A stretch of 40,075 bases of DNA from a bacterium (GTDB lineage: Bacteria; Margulisbacteria; Marinamargulisbacteria; SXXA01), in NCBI GenBank assembly GCA_010028705.1, contig RHAI01000007.1, positions 1 through 40,075 of the forward strand, read 5' to 3'. Both the position numbers and the translations under genes were made by a program. Shown one piece after another: positions 10,542-19,375 of the stretch (position 1 is its first letter; each line of letters begins with the position of its first letter). A model generated the notes under the pieces. It ran no database searches. It was not told the DNA's origin and saw only the letters and a list, made by a program, of their open reading frames with translations.

Positions 10542-11678
10542 ATGATGGAAATAACACAACGACTCGGCATCGTCGGGGGTGGCCAACTGGGACTCATGAT
10601 GATCCAAGCCGCAAAGACGCTCAATATTACCTGTGGAATATTGGATCCGGACCCAACATGTCCGTGTGCAAATGCGACCAGCGAGCTCACCGTCGGGTCA
10701 CTGATGGATTATGATGATGTTGTCATGTTCGGCATCAAGTACGATGTCATCACCACCGAATTTGAGCATATTAATTGCGATGCACTGGCTTACTTAGAGG
10801 GTCTCGGAAAAAAAGTATTTCCGAGTTCAAACACCCTCCGATTGATTCAAGATAAAGGGACACAAAACCGTTTTTTCACCGACAACGGATTTCCGACCCC
10901 GGAATTCGAACTGATCGACAGTAAGGACGAACTCGATCCCACCAATCTCCAATTTCCAGTCGTACTCAAATCACGGCGCCACGGCTACGACGGCAAAGGG
11001 GTCCTCATTCTCCGATCCGCACAGGATATTGCCAGCGCATTCGATGGTCCGTCAGTCGTCGAAACCATGGTACCAATCCAAACCGAAATTTCCGTGATTG
11101 TGGCACGTAGTGTGAATGGCGATCAGGAAGTATTCGATGTCGTCGAAATGCGTGCGAATCCGGCAGCCAATCTACTGGCGACGCTGATATCTCCAGCGAG
11201 AGTGTCCGAATCAATTATTAAGCAAGCAACCCAAATTGCCCGGGATATCAGTAACGCATTATCAATGGTCGGTGTGCTGGCCGTTGAATTCTTCGTGACC
11301 ACGGATCAGCAATTACTTGTCAACGAAGTGGCCCCTCGACCTCATAATAGCGGTCACCATACGATTGAGACCTGTGCGTTTTCTCAATACGATCAGCACA
11401 TTCGGTCAGTGATGCAGTTACCACTGGGAAAAAATCCAACCCAACAGCCGGCCGTCATGATTAATTTACTGGGCAAATATGGGCATTCCGGTCCGACGCG
11501 GTACCTAAACTTAGACCGGTGGTTATCGACCCCAGGCGTGTTTGTACACCTATATGGAAAGTTAACGACAAAATCCTTTCGAAAAATGGGACATGTAACT
11601 ATACTATCGCATTCGGTTACCCCCGCGTTGGAACTAGCCGAAACAATACGTAATTCCTTGGAGGTCGTTGCGGAGTGA
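10542..11678 (+). CDS. purK: N5-carboxyaminoimidazole ribonucleotide synthase
   Basis: ATP-grasp enzyme of de novo purine synthesis that carboxylates aminoimidazole ribonucleotide with ATP and bicarbonate. The 378-residue protein opens with LGIVGGGQLGLMM and has the ATP-grasp segments FPVVLKSRRHGYDGKG (about residues 146-161) and FVTTDQQLLVNEVAPRPHNSGH (about 251-272), all typical of PurK. The first ATG of a tandem ATGATG at 10542 is used; there is no Shine-Dalgarno sequence. Its stop overlaps the purE start as GTGA, so the two partner enzymes are translationally coupled. Confidence 0.96.
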   Translation: MMEITQRLGIVGGGQLGLMMIQAAKTLNITCGILDPDPTCPCANATSELTVGSLMDYDDVVMFGIKYDVITTEFEHINCDALAYLEGLGKKVFPSSNTLRLIQDKGTQNRFFTDNGFPTPEFELIDSKDELDPTNLQFPVVLKSRRHGYDGKGVLILRSAQDIASAFDGPSVVETMVPIQTEISVIVARSVNGDQEVFDVVEMRANPAANLLATLISPARVSESIIKQATQIARDISNALSMVGVLAVEFFVTTDQQLLVNEVAPRPHNSGHHTIETCAFSQYDQHIRSVMQLPLGKNPTQQPAVMINLLGKYGHSGPTRYLNLDRWLSTPGVFVHLYGKLTTKSFRKMGHVTILSHSVTPALELAETIRNSLEVVAE

Positions 11679-12196
11679 AACCAGTAGTCGGAATCGTTAT
11701 GGGGAGCCAATCTGATTTGGAAATTATGGCCGAGGCCCAGACAATTTTATCCGAATTCGATATTTCATCTGAATTAACGATCGTGTCTGCCCACCGTACC
11801 CCCCATCGACTATTTCATTATGCCGAAACAGCCCATGGACGCGGTTTGAAAGTAATCATTGCGGGTGCGGGCGGCGCCGCCCACCTTCCGGGCATGGTTG
11901 CCGCCGTGACGCCGCTTCCTGTGATCGGGGTTCCCATCCGATCCAGCAATTCAATCGATGGATGGGATTCGGTTCTCTCAATCCTTCAAATGCCCGGCGG
12001 GGTCCCCGTTGCGACCGTGGCCTTAAATGGGGCACTCAACGCCGGAATACTCGCCGCCCAAATTATTTCCGTTGGAGACCCAACGATTCTACTCAAACTC
12101 AGCGCCTATAAAGATGGGCTTGAAAGTAAAGTCATGGCCTCACTCAAAAATAACCAGCTCATCGATCCTTTGAATTTCGACCGAGAGAATGAATAA
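11675..12196 (+). CDS. purE: N5-carboxyaminoimidazole ribonucleotide mutase
   Basis: Class I PurE, which converts the PurK product N5-CAIR to CAIR. Key segments are MGSQSDLEIM at about residues 9-18, SAHRTPHR at 39-46 (active-site Ser and His) and AGAGGAAHLPGMVA at about 63-76. The length of 173 residues is normal. The GTG at 11675 overlaps the purK stop, with a GGAGG-type site upstream inside purK. The end overlaps the next gene by eight bases. Confidence 0.97.
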   Translation: MKPVVGIVMGSQSDLEIMAEAQTILSEFDISSELTIVSAHRTPHRLFHYAETAHGRGLKVIIAGAGGAAHLPGMVAAVTPLPVIGVPIRSSNSIDGWDSVLSILQMPGGVPVATVALNGALNAGILAAQIISVGDPTILLKLSAYKDGLESKVMASLKNNQLIDPLNFDRENE

Positions 12197-13403
12197 CCTA
12201 CTTCTTAAATTTTTCGAAAAAGTAGGCACCACCGAAGAAATAGAACTTTTTGCCAATCGCTTCCAGACTATACCGAGGCACCAATTTGCTGTGGTTCGCA
12301 TCAGTTTTTACGTCGTTGAGCATGAACTCGCCGAAATTGCCGAAAGCCTCGCCTTCATGCAACACATGGGAATCTACCCCGTTGTAGTGTTGGATCTCAA
12401 AACAACATCCTATTCCGACGTCGATCCGTTACCTATTTCGGATACCTTGGCTGGAAAACGGTTCACTCCGGTTGCCAATCGCTTTGTCAATCAACTCGAA
12501 AAATTCGGAGGATCCGGTGAAATTTTAGAAAATATTGTCGACGTTACGTCACAACGTGTATCCCACTGGTCGATTAACAACGAACTGATCACGGACGTAT
12601 TGGCGCAGCGAAAATTACCGATTATTAGTCCGTTCACCCGACGGAATCGGAGGCGAGTATTTGTTGATGCTGAGGAATTATGCACATTATTAGTCCAGGA
12701 ACTGAATCCATTAAAGTACGTACTCATTACCGAGGTAGGCGGCATTTTAGACGAAAATGACCAGATTCTTCCGTTTCTAAATCTGTCTCAACGCCGTGAA
12801 TGGAGCCATGTCAAAGTCGAAATGAAACCCATCGTTCGAGCGGTTCGGAATATACTAAAAAAATCCCCCGACTCAGCCGCCATTTTTACGTCGTCAAAAA
12901 ACCTGTTACAGGAAATATTCACGATTAAAGGGCGCGGAACGTTTGTAAAAAAATATATGATTGCCGCCACGTCAAAAATATCCGACCTGGATACCCATCG
13001 ACTCAAGAAATTACTCGAGACCGCGTTTGGTAAAGTGCTCGTTGATGACTTTTTTGAGGAAAAAATAAAAATGGTAGTCTACGAAAAAAACTACGAAGGG
13101 GTAGCCATCATAAAGAAAGTAAAAGGGATCCCCTATTTGGACAAAATAGCAGTCGATAAAACCGAGGAAGGAACGGGTCTCGGCCGAAGTTTATGGCAAA
13201 AAGTGGCCGAATTATACCCCAAACTGATTTGGCGTGCGACCACCGTCAACCCCCTCAATTCGTTTTACCTTCGGGAATGTGATGGCTGCATGAAGTTTTC
13301 AAAATGGATAGTATATTGGCGAAATTTAGACGAGGCCGATATTTTACCAGCTGTTCGAAAGGTCCTTGAAGTCCGAACCACGATGCGAGTTCGTGATGAA
13401 TAA
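12189..13403 (+). CDS. N-acetylglutamate synthase with a kinase-like domain (NAGS/NAGK family)
   Basis: The 404-residue protein has an amino-acid-kinase fold (about 1-250) followed by a NAT acetyltransferase domain (about 255-400), the layout of vertebrate-like and Xanthomonas-type NAGS. Supporting segments are LITEVGGILDENDQILPFLNL at the end of the kinase fold, NLLQEIFTIKGRGTFVKK at the junction and GTGLGRSLWQKV in the acetyl-CoA site. The first step of arginine synthesis, acetylation of glutamate, is the likely role. The N-terminal nucleotide motif usually written KxGG reads RISF, and the usual HGGG/HGAG loop reads LDLKTT, so kinase activity looks lost. It starts at an ATG overlapping purE by eight bases and is overlapped by the subtilase gene. 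No other arg gene is in the window. Confidence 0.8.
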   Translation: MNNLLLKFFEKVGTTEEIELFANRFQTIPRHQFAVVRISFYVVEHELAEIAESLAFMQHMGIYPVVVLDLKTTSYSDVDPLPISDTLAGKRFTPVANRFVNQLEKFGGSGEILENIVDVTSQRVSHWSINNELITDVLAQRKLPIISPFTRRNRRRVFVDAEELCTLLVQELNPLKYVLITEVGGILDENDQILPFLNLSQRREWSHVKVEMKPIVRAVRNILKKSPDSAAIFTSSKNLLQEIFTIKGRGTFVKKYMIAATSKISDLDTHRLKKLLETAFGKVLVDDFFEEKIKMVVYEKNYEGVAIIKKVKGIPYLDKIAVDKTEEGTGLGRSLWQKVAELYPKLIWRATTVNPLNSFYLRECDGCMKFSKWIVYWRNLDEADILPAVRKVLEVRTTMRVRDE

Positions 13404-16053
13404 GCGGCTGATTATAGGACTATTGTTAATGATTCAACCGATCATTGCGAGCCCGGAATATATGCCAAATGAGGTCTTGATTCTGACGTCGCCAATACCC
13501 GTGGCCTCGTTAACAACGCATAACAACGACCGTTCCCTTGGTCCAAAACGGAACATTGAGGACGATCAACGTATCCGCTCAATCAAACGAATCCCGATGG
13601 CTAATCATTCGATTCGAACCGCCACATCAAAACGACCGAATCTATCATATTTCTCGGATAAAAATCTCCGACGAATCACCCTCCGACCCGGTAGTGACGT
13701 GAATGATTTTATAGCCAGTTGCAAAGGCCAACTCCTTCTTAATGAATCCATTTCGATTGTTCAACCCAACTACATCTACACCGCATTAAACGTAAATCAC
13801 AACGACCCGCTCAGCGCCACTGGGAATAATTTTATCGCCCTTACCCACACCAATTTAGCGTGGGAAACCACGACTGGGATACCGTCGACGGTTATTGCCA
13901 TCATTGACACCGGGACAACCATTTCCCATGAGGATTTAGCCTCACAACTTTGGACGAACCCTTCGGAAATCGTGAATGGGTCGGATGATGACGGCAATGG
14001 TTATGTCGATGATGTGCACGGAGGGAATTCGGTCACAAAAACTGGGGATATCAACGCCGATTACTTTCACGGCACCCACGTGGCCGGTATTGCCGCAGCG
14101 GCAATGGGCAACGGCGTGGGGATAGCGGGAGTCTGCCCTGGGGGACGTATTATGACAATTAAAGCAAACAGTCCGGGGGACGACTCGTTTACTACCCTAT
14201 CGTTGCTTATTGCCATCGACTACGCGATCCATTCCAATGCATCGGTCATCAACTTGAGTTTAGGGGGCACAGACATTGAAATCGAATTATTGCTCAGGGA
14301 AAAAATCCGTGAGGCCATTTCAGCCAATATTCCAGTCGTGGCCGCGGCAGGAAATTCCAGGCAAAATATTGGGGTATACCCGATGTATCCCGCCTGTTTT
14401 CCCAACGTCATCGCGGTATCAGCCACTGATGGGCTAGCGTTTGATACAGATTACAGTAATTTCGGGTCTCCCGTGTTTATCAGCGCACCGGGGACTAACA
14501 TTTGCTCGACAATCCCCCCTGGGCCAAGCTCGTACGCATTCGCCTCCGGCACCTCGATGGCGGCCCCGGTAGTATCCGGAGTCGTTGGATTACTCAAGAG
14601 TATTCAACCGAATTTAACCGTTCGGGAAATCCGAACAATATTATCCGCGACGGCCGATGACCTTGGACCACCGGGAAAAGATGACTGGTACGGCTATGGT
14701 TTCGTCAATGCCAATGCCGCCGTATCAGCCATTGCCAGTGATCACATGGCCCCGTCGATGGTCTCGAATAATTTAGAATCGTTGGGCTTGGTCTGGGATA
14801 CTAATCGATACCCCACACTGATTTTTTACGGAACCGACTCCAATGTCGTGCCACCACGATTACAGCTTGCTATTCGAACATACTACGGGGCAACACATGA
14901 CGACTATGTGACCGACACGCTATTCGCCGACGAAACGCCGGTCATCGTGAGGCGAGAGTCAGACGGCGCCTTGGTGACCGCGAATTGTTATCGGTACACA
15001 ATGCCGCTACGTCCATCCAACACCACGGGGATCGACATCTCAGGTGAATTCAGCGATATTAACAATAACATCGCGTTAATCCCCACCATTTCGATAACTA
15101 TTGATGATGTATCGGCCCCTCAAATTTCGACGTCGGCCCGATACATTAGTCAGCAACTCATCGGACAGGCTGAATTTACGATAGCGGATTTAACCGGAAT
15201 ATCCATGGATAGCATTCGGGTCAGCTACCAATCGCCGAACCAGATTTCTAGCGCATCATTTTTAACAGCCCCCCAACTCTTCACGGCAACACTCCCAACC
15301 CTATCAATCGCATTATCCCCACTGGGATTTATTCCGTCGGTGTCATCGACACTAAATGTTTACATAGCCGACACGTTAGGAAATGCCGCGACTCAATCAT
15401 TCCAAATCGGAAGTCCATCACCACCGGCTATCATCTCATCAATCCAAGCGAATGACTCCGTCGGCGTCGGATCTAAATTAACTTACACGATTACAGACGC
15501 GACAGGAGTCTCTCCGAATTCCTATCAATTGCTTCTCAACGCGAACGGTGTCACGACAGATTTAACCCATATCGCGTCAATTACAGTGGCGTTGCCAATA
15601 ATCGACTGTGTCATCGCGGAAACGATGCTACCATCGTCAGGAACGGCCGACATCACATTCAAAATCGCAAACCTATTCGGCGAAATCACATCAACCACTA
15701 CCCGAGTGAATATCGGCGGCGGATTACGTGCCGACGCGATCAGCAATAATTCCGTTTTATTGGCTTACCCAAATCCGGTAAACCCATCGACCGACTCATT
15801 CATTTGGGCTTATTCTCTTCGTGGGTCCGCATTAACAGGGAGCTACTCTGTATACGACTTGAGGTATAAAAAAGTCGCCACGGGAACCTTAAGCGCCTCG
15901 GCATTAACTCCCGGCTACCATGAAATTCCTGGGGTCACTACCAGTAACGACGGATCAGTTCTTCCGAACGGCACCTATATTCTAATTATTACCCTTGATA
16001 ATACCGATACCCACCTCGTTCTAAAGCAGAAATTTTCAATTATCCGGCGGTGA
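13396..16053 (+). CDS. Secreted subtilisin-family serine protease with C-terminal Ig-like tail
   Basis: An 885-residue secreted S8 protease. It has a signal peptide (MNKRLIIGLLLMIQPIIAS), a propeptide-like region to about residue 130 and the catalytic triad Asp171 (IIDTGT), His225 (HGTHVAG) and Ser387 (GTSMAAP), with oxyanion Asn320 (AAGN). A long Ser/Thr-rich beta-sandwich region follows, ending in a FlgD/T9SS-like Ig domain with YPNPVNP near the start and a terminal LKQKFSIIRR. The ATG at 13396 overlaps the NAGS stop by eight bases; the open frame upstream to 13366 lies inside NAGS. The tail may anchor the protein or serve as an export signal, but no sorting machinery is present here. Its place at the end of a purine and arginine run probably reflects compaction. 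Confidence 0.92.
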   Translation: MNKRLIIGLLLMIQPIIASPEYMPNEVLILTSPIPVASLTTHNNDRSLGPKRNIEDDQRIRSIKRIPMANHSIRTATSKRPNLSYFSDKNLRRITLRPGSDVNDFIASCKGQLLLNESISIVQPNYIYTALNVNHNDPLSATGNNFIALTHTNLAWETTTGIPSTVIAIIDTGTTISHEDLASQLWTNPSEIVNGSDDDGNGYVDDVHGGNSVTKTGDINADYFHGTHVAGIAAAAMGNGVGIAGVCPGGRIMTIKANSPGDDSFTTLSLLIAIDYAIHSNASVINLSLGGTDIEIELLLREKIREAISANIPVVAAAGNSRQNIGVYPMYPACFPNVIAVSATDGLAFDTDYSNFGSPVFISAPGTNICSTIPPGPSSYAFASGTSMAAPVVSGVVGLLKSIQPNLTVREIRTILSATADDLGPPGKDDWYGYGFVNANAAVSAIASDHMAPSMVSNNLESLGLVWDTNRYPTLIFYGTDSNVVPPRLQLAIRTYYGATHDDYVTDTLFADETPVIVRRESDGALVTANCYRYTMPLRPSNTTGIDISGEFSDINNNIALIPTISITIDDVSAPQISTSARYISQQLIGQAEFTIADLTGISMDSIRVSYQSPNQISSASFLTAPQLFTATLPTLSIALSPLGFIPSVSSTLNVYIADTLGNAATQSFQIGSPSPPAIISSIQANDSVGVGSKLTYTITDATGVSPNSYQLLLNANGVTTDLTHIASITVALPIIDCVIAETMLPSSGTADITFKIANLFGEITSTTTRVNIGGGLRADAISNNSVLLAYPNPVNPSTDSFIWAYSLRGSALTGSYSVYDLRYKKVATGTLSASALTPGYHEIPGVTTSNDGSVLPNGTYILIITLDNTDTHLVLKQKFSIIRR

Positions 16054-16078
16054 ACTTTTTCCCTTGCGTTTTTATCGC

Positions 16079-16101
16079 AACTTGATTATTGTAATCAGGT
16101 T
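16079..16101. repeat. Inverted repeat between subtilase and small-protein gene
   Basis: AACTTGATTA and TAATCAGGTT form ten pairs with one G-T mismatch around a TTG loop. It is not followed by a T run on either strand, so it is a poor intrinsic terminator. It may be an operator, an mRNA 3' stabiliser or chance. A smaller dyad TTGCG...CGCAA lies directly before it (16064-16080). Confidence 0.4.
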
Positions 16102-16178
16102 CAAATAAGGCGGTTTTTCCCGGCGTTTTTAAACGATACGTTAGAAAACAATTTTCGACGATTTTATGGAGGTTAGTC

Positions 16179-16373
16179 ATGGCTATCGAATTTTATGATG
16201 TTAAAGAAAGAAAAAAAGTCCAAATCGAAGAAGGCGATATCGCTAAAACAAAGTACGAGCGCAAATTAAAAGATGGCAGCGTACAGATTCGATATGCTTT
16301 CCGAGCAAAATATAAAGATCGTCAGCTCACCAAATTCTGCAGCAAAGCGGATTGGGACAAAGTAAAAGGTTAG
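16179..16373 (+). CDS. Small conserved basic protein (MAIEFYDVKERKKV type)
   Basis: A 64-residue, Lys/Arg-rich soluble protein of unknown function. I recall similar short proteins beginning MAIEFYDVK and ending in TKFCSKADWDK in several proteobacterial genomes, but I cannot assign a role. There is a single Cys near the C-terminus (KFCSKADW). The start is well supported by GGAGG seven bases before the ATG. It is a single-gene unit ended by the strong terminator at 16398-16430, which suggests good expression. Confidence 0.8.
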   Translation: MAIEFYDVKERKKVQIEEGDIAKTKYERKLKDGSVQIRYAFRAKYKDRQLTKFCSKADWDKVKG

Positions 16374-16397
16374 TTCATAACCGTTTATCACTTTTAA

Positions 16398-16430
16398 ATA
16401 ACCTGCCAAATGGCAGGTTATTTTTTTTTT
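16398..16430 (+). terminator. Rho-independent terminator after the 64-residue gene
   Basis: A perfect ten-base-pair stem (ATAACCTGCC / GGCAGGTTAT) around an AAAT loop is followed by an uninterrupted T run. It is the clearest intrinsic terminator in the window and lies 25 bases after the stop codon. Confidence 0.93.
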
Positions 16431-16565
16431 ATTAATAAGGTTCTACCGACTCAAAACCCCGAGGACAAATTCAGAATGATGCTCGTGGGATCACAACCAA
16501 ACACAAAATGTTAGGGTATTAAGAGTGAACAACCGCACGGATAGTGGCCCTACCGTCGGCAACCA

Positions 16566-17519
16566 CTACAACTGGCTGAGTTCTCGATAACGATTGACCG
16601 TCTGTAGAGTTCTCGTCGACGATGTCAGGGACAGTGCTTTTTCATATCCTTCGGAAAATGTCGCAGCGTCTCCGACCAAATATAAAGCCACGCCTGCATT
16701 CAACGCGATTAACGAACTCAGCCCCGGGTGAGACGCGGTATTCTCCAACCAACTCTCGAAGACTTTCGAGTTTGCCACGGCATCCCCACCATCGATGTAA
16801 CTAACACCATCGCACCATTCGCGTCCGTCGACTGAATACGAAATAATTCTCCGGGGAGTTACTTCAAACACATGGGTTACGCCATTCGAAATTATTTCGT
16901 CCCGACCGTCCTCAGCTACCAGGATAATCGTGCGATCCGTTCCCAAGCGTTTGGACGCTTCAGCTAATTTTTTTCCCTGACTTTCAGACGTAGTCCCAAT
17001 GATTTGCAATGGAACTGCAGCAGGATTACACAGCGGTCCAATGAGATTGAAAATCGTTCGCCCAGGCACTTGCTGTCGAACTGGCGCCAATCGTCCCACA
17101 GCTGGATGAAAGATCCGCGCAAACAAAAAACACAAATCCGTTTTTTCAAAAATAGCGCCTATTTTTTCAGAACCCAGGTCAATCGAAATTCCCAATGCCT
17201 CCAAAAAGTCGAAGCTACCATTGTGGCTACGACTACCTCGATTACCATGTTTTGCCACGGGGATCCCGATTCCAGCGAGAAAAAAGGCAGTGGCCGTCGA
17301 AACGTTAAACCGACTCCCGGGGAATCCGCCTGTGCCACAGAGATCAATGGCCACCTTGGGCAATCGAACCCTCAGCATTCGGCCCCTCATTTCAGTGACG
17401 GCGTCGACGATTTCGTCGACGGTCTCGCCGCGATGGGCCATCTCTGTCAGCCATGAAACAGAATCCGCCGGCGAGCATTCCCCGTCCAATAATTGTGCAA
17501 AACGGGATTTAACTGGCAC
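16566..17519 (-). CDS. trpD: Anthranilate phosphoribosyltransferase
   Basis: Joins anthranilate to PRPP in tryptophan synthesis. The 317-residue protein has the PRPP loop DLCGTGGFPGSRFNVSTAT (about residues 59-77), KHGNR (about 90-94), the anthranilate-site region FARIFHPAVGRLAPVR (about 133-148), RTIFNLIGPLCNPA (about 154-167) and the metal pair in EDGRDEIISNG. Two parts differ from the usual form: the conserved SS after KHGNR reads RS, and the protein is slightly short. The GTG at 17519 overlaps the upstream TAG by one base, so it is coupled to the acidic protein gene. No other trp gene is in the window. Confidence 0.93.
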   Translation of the reverse strand: MPVKSRFAQLLDGECSPADSVSWLTEMAHRGETVDEIVDAVTEMRGRMLRVRLPKVAIDLCGTGGFPGSRFNVSTATAFFLAGIGIPVAKHGNRGSRSHNGSFDFLEALGISIDLGSEKIGAIFEKTDLCFLFARIFHPAVGRLAPVRQQVPGRTIFNLIGPLCNPAAVPLQIIGTTSESQGKKLAEASKRLGTDRTIILVAEDGRDEIISNGVTHVFEVTPRRIISYSVDGREWCDGVSYIDGGDAVANSKVFESWLENTASHPGLSSLIALNAGVALYLVGDAATFSEGYEKALSLTSSTRTLQTVNRYRELSQL

Positions 17520-18127
17520 TAGGAAGCACCGGGCAACTGGTACAAATCATCGAGTTCGGAAATTGTATGATGTTTACAAGCGACTAACTCTAACATCTGC
17601 AAAAATTTGGAGAATCCAACTAAATACCGTTCAATTAAAATGGTCAATTCCGACTCATCAACGTAACCGTCGTCAACATCTTCATCAAGAAACATATCGT
17701 CGTACATTTCGCTTATCTTTGAGTAGATCACCAACGACTCTTCGCTGCCATCAGTCAGCAATCGGGTATGTTCAACCAATACTGTTTTTTCAAACAATGT
17801 GGCTAACTGTGTGACTTCGGATAGTGTGTCGGTTACGCGAATATTCGCCTCGGCATGAATATCAATTCCCTCGATAAATTTCTCACCATCTTCTTCGACA
17901 AACTCAATTTCGATGAAAATTGGAAATTTCTCTAAACCAAGCACCTGTTCATCCAGCTTTTTGAACCCATGAATTTGATCATTAACAATAATAAATTCGG
18001 GCTTAAGACGCGGATGTTTCGCACCAAAACGTTCACTGATCACATTCGCATTCTCGTTTTTGAATCGCTCGTGGTACACCAAGTACAAATGCTTTCTCAA
18101 GAGCTTTATGAACAGTTCATATTCCAT
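17519..18127 (-). CDS. Acidic protein of unknown function
   Basis: A 202-residue soluble acidic protein with no signal peptide or membrane segment. It alternates predicted strands (PEFIIVNDQIHGFKKL, FPIFIEIEFVEEDGEKF) with helices and has an Asp-rich segment (FLDEDVDDGYVDESE). I recognise no family. The ATG at 18127 comes about seven bases after TATTAT, so the mRNA may be leaderless. It precedes trpD with a one-base overlap, which suggests cotranscription, but nothing links it clearly to tryptophan synthesis. Confidence 0.75.
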   Translation of the reverse strand: MEYELFIKLLRKHLYLVYHERFKNENANVISERFGAKHPRLKPEFIIVNDQIHGFKKLDEQVLGLEKFPIFIEIEFVEEDGEKFIEGIDIHAEANIRVTDTLSEVTQLATLFEKTVLVEHTRLLTDGSEESLVIYSKISEMYDDMFLDEDVDDGYVDESELTILIERYLVGFSKFLQMLELVACKHHTISELDDLYQLPGAS

Positions 18128-18134
18128 AATCGGT

Positions 18135-18140
18135 ATAATA
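18135..18140 (-). promoter_or_regulatory. -10 element upstream of the acidic protein gene
   Basis: TATTAT on the minus strand would place the transcript start at or next to the ATG at 18127. A TATATT hexamer overlaps it as an alternative. The -35 region is weak. Confidence 0.4.
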
Positions 18141-18155
18141 TATGATGCGTCCGAG

Positions 18156-18184
18156 TTTTCACCACATCATTTTTCATTTAGAAT
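18156..18184 (+). promoter_or_regulatory. Putative promoter of the glycosidase-glycosyltransferase operon
   Basis: TTTTCA at 18156-18161 and TAGAAT at 18179-18184 are 17 bases apart. The predicted start is about three bases before the ATG at 18194, again giving an almost leaderless message. Confidence 0.4.
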
Positions 18185-18193
18185 AATAATTCA

Positions 18194-19375
18194 ATGACCC
18201 AATTCCATCCCGACATTTATCTCGCATACGACAAAGCCGTGACAACGTTGCGAAGTCGCTACACTCCCATGGGCATCTACGCGGGACGGAAGCACTTCTC
18301 CGATTTGTGGGCCCGAGATTTTTGTTTTGCCAGTTTTGGGGCTCTCTCGTTAAACGATCTAGGTGTAGTAAAAGCGGGGCTTGAAACCCTACTTAAATTT
18401 ATTGATACGGACGGTCAAATTCCACTTCGGGTCGGCCAAAAAAATTTTTTACTAAAATATTTTGGAATCGATGCCCGAGTTCCGGAAGCAAGGTATATCG
18501 ACGATAAAGGTCACTCCGCCGCCGTAGACAATAATTCGTTATTTTTAATTTTAGCTGAGAAGTATGTCGCTAAATCGGGTGATCTTGAATTTGCTCGAGA
18601 GTATTATGACTTATTAAAAAAAGCCCTGGAGTGGAACTTTTCACAAGATTCGGATTACGATCACCTCATTGAAGAAGGGTATTTCGCTGGCTGGGCGGAC
18701 AGTTTGAAAAAAGAGGGAAAAGTGTTGTACACCAACGTCCTCTCGTGCCATGCCGTTCGATCATTGGCTGAAATTTGCAAATTAATTAACCATGAGGATC
18801 ACGATCATTTTAGTCGGTTGTATCACGATGTGAAATCCAAGATCTATTCAACATTTTGGAATGGACACTACTTTATTGACTGGGTCACCGCAGATCATCG
18901 ACAATCAACCTTTTCGTCAGATGGCAACTTACTTGCCATTGTTTTCGGTATTGCCGGACCCGACGAAGCAGCCGCAATCCAAACCTATATCTCTGAAAAC
19001 GGGATGAACTCAAGTTTCTCTACCGAAACCCGAAACCCCGGTTACTCTAAACGACATATTTACTGGCCCTTTTTTTTGATTAACATGGCGGACTACCACA
19101 ATGGAATGCATTGGCTTTGGATCGGCGCCACCGATATTGTGGCTAAAATAGTAGCCAATCAGCGTGACCTCGCCGTCGATCTAGTTACAAAAATGGCCCA
19201 TAAGATTGTAGAATTCGGCGGCGTCTACGAGGTGTACCACCACGGAGCGCCGGTCCGTCGTTTATTTTATCGAAGTGAAGAATGGTTCGCGTGGTCATCC
19301 GGAATGTTTGTTTGGGCATGTCACGAATTAGACATCCACCCGCACCCGTCAACTAGTGAAAGAGGAAACATATGA
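18194..19375 (+). CDS. Six-hairpin glycosidase-like protein (amylo-1,6-glucosidase / neutral invertase-like)
   Basis: A 393-residue soluble protein with the pattern of an (alpha/alpha)6-barrel glycosidase. Supporting segments are LWARDFCFASFGALSLND near the N-terminus, DTDGQIPLRVG, a central EGYFAGWADSLKKEGKVLYTNVL, and RHIYWPFFLINMADYHNGMHWLW near the C-terminus. Glycogen-debranching and alkaline/neutral invertase relatives share this architecture; the true substrate is unknown. It has no signal peptide. It overlaps the following glycosyltransferase gene by four bases (ATGA) and starts the operon, so it probably processes or trims the glycan or glycolipid made by the next two enzymes. Confidence 0.75.
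   Translation: MTQFHPDIYLAYDKAVTTLRSRYTPMGIYAGRKHFSDLWARDFCFASFGALSLNDLGVVKAGLETLLKFIDTDGQIPLRVGQKNFLLKYFGIDARVPEARYIDDKGHSAAVDNNSLFLILAEKYVAKSGDLEFAREYYDLLKKALEWNFSQDSDYDHLIEEGYFAGWADSLKKEGKVLYTNVLSCHAVRSLAEICKLINHEDHDHFSRLYHDVKSKIYSTFWNGHYFIDWVTADHRQSTFSSDGNLLAIVFGIAGPDEAAAIQTYISENGMNSSFSTETRNPGYSKRHIYWPFFLINMADYHNGMHWLWIGATDIVAKIVANQRDLAVDLVTKMAHKIVEFGGVYEVYHHGAPVRRLFYRSEEWFAWSSGMFVWACHELDIHPHPSTSERGNI

Noticed and set aside
16079-16101. Inverted repeat as terminator of the subtilase gene
   Set aside because: No T run follows the stem on either strand, unlike the strong terminator at 16398.
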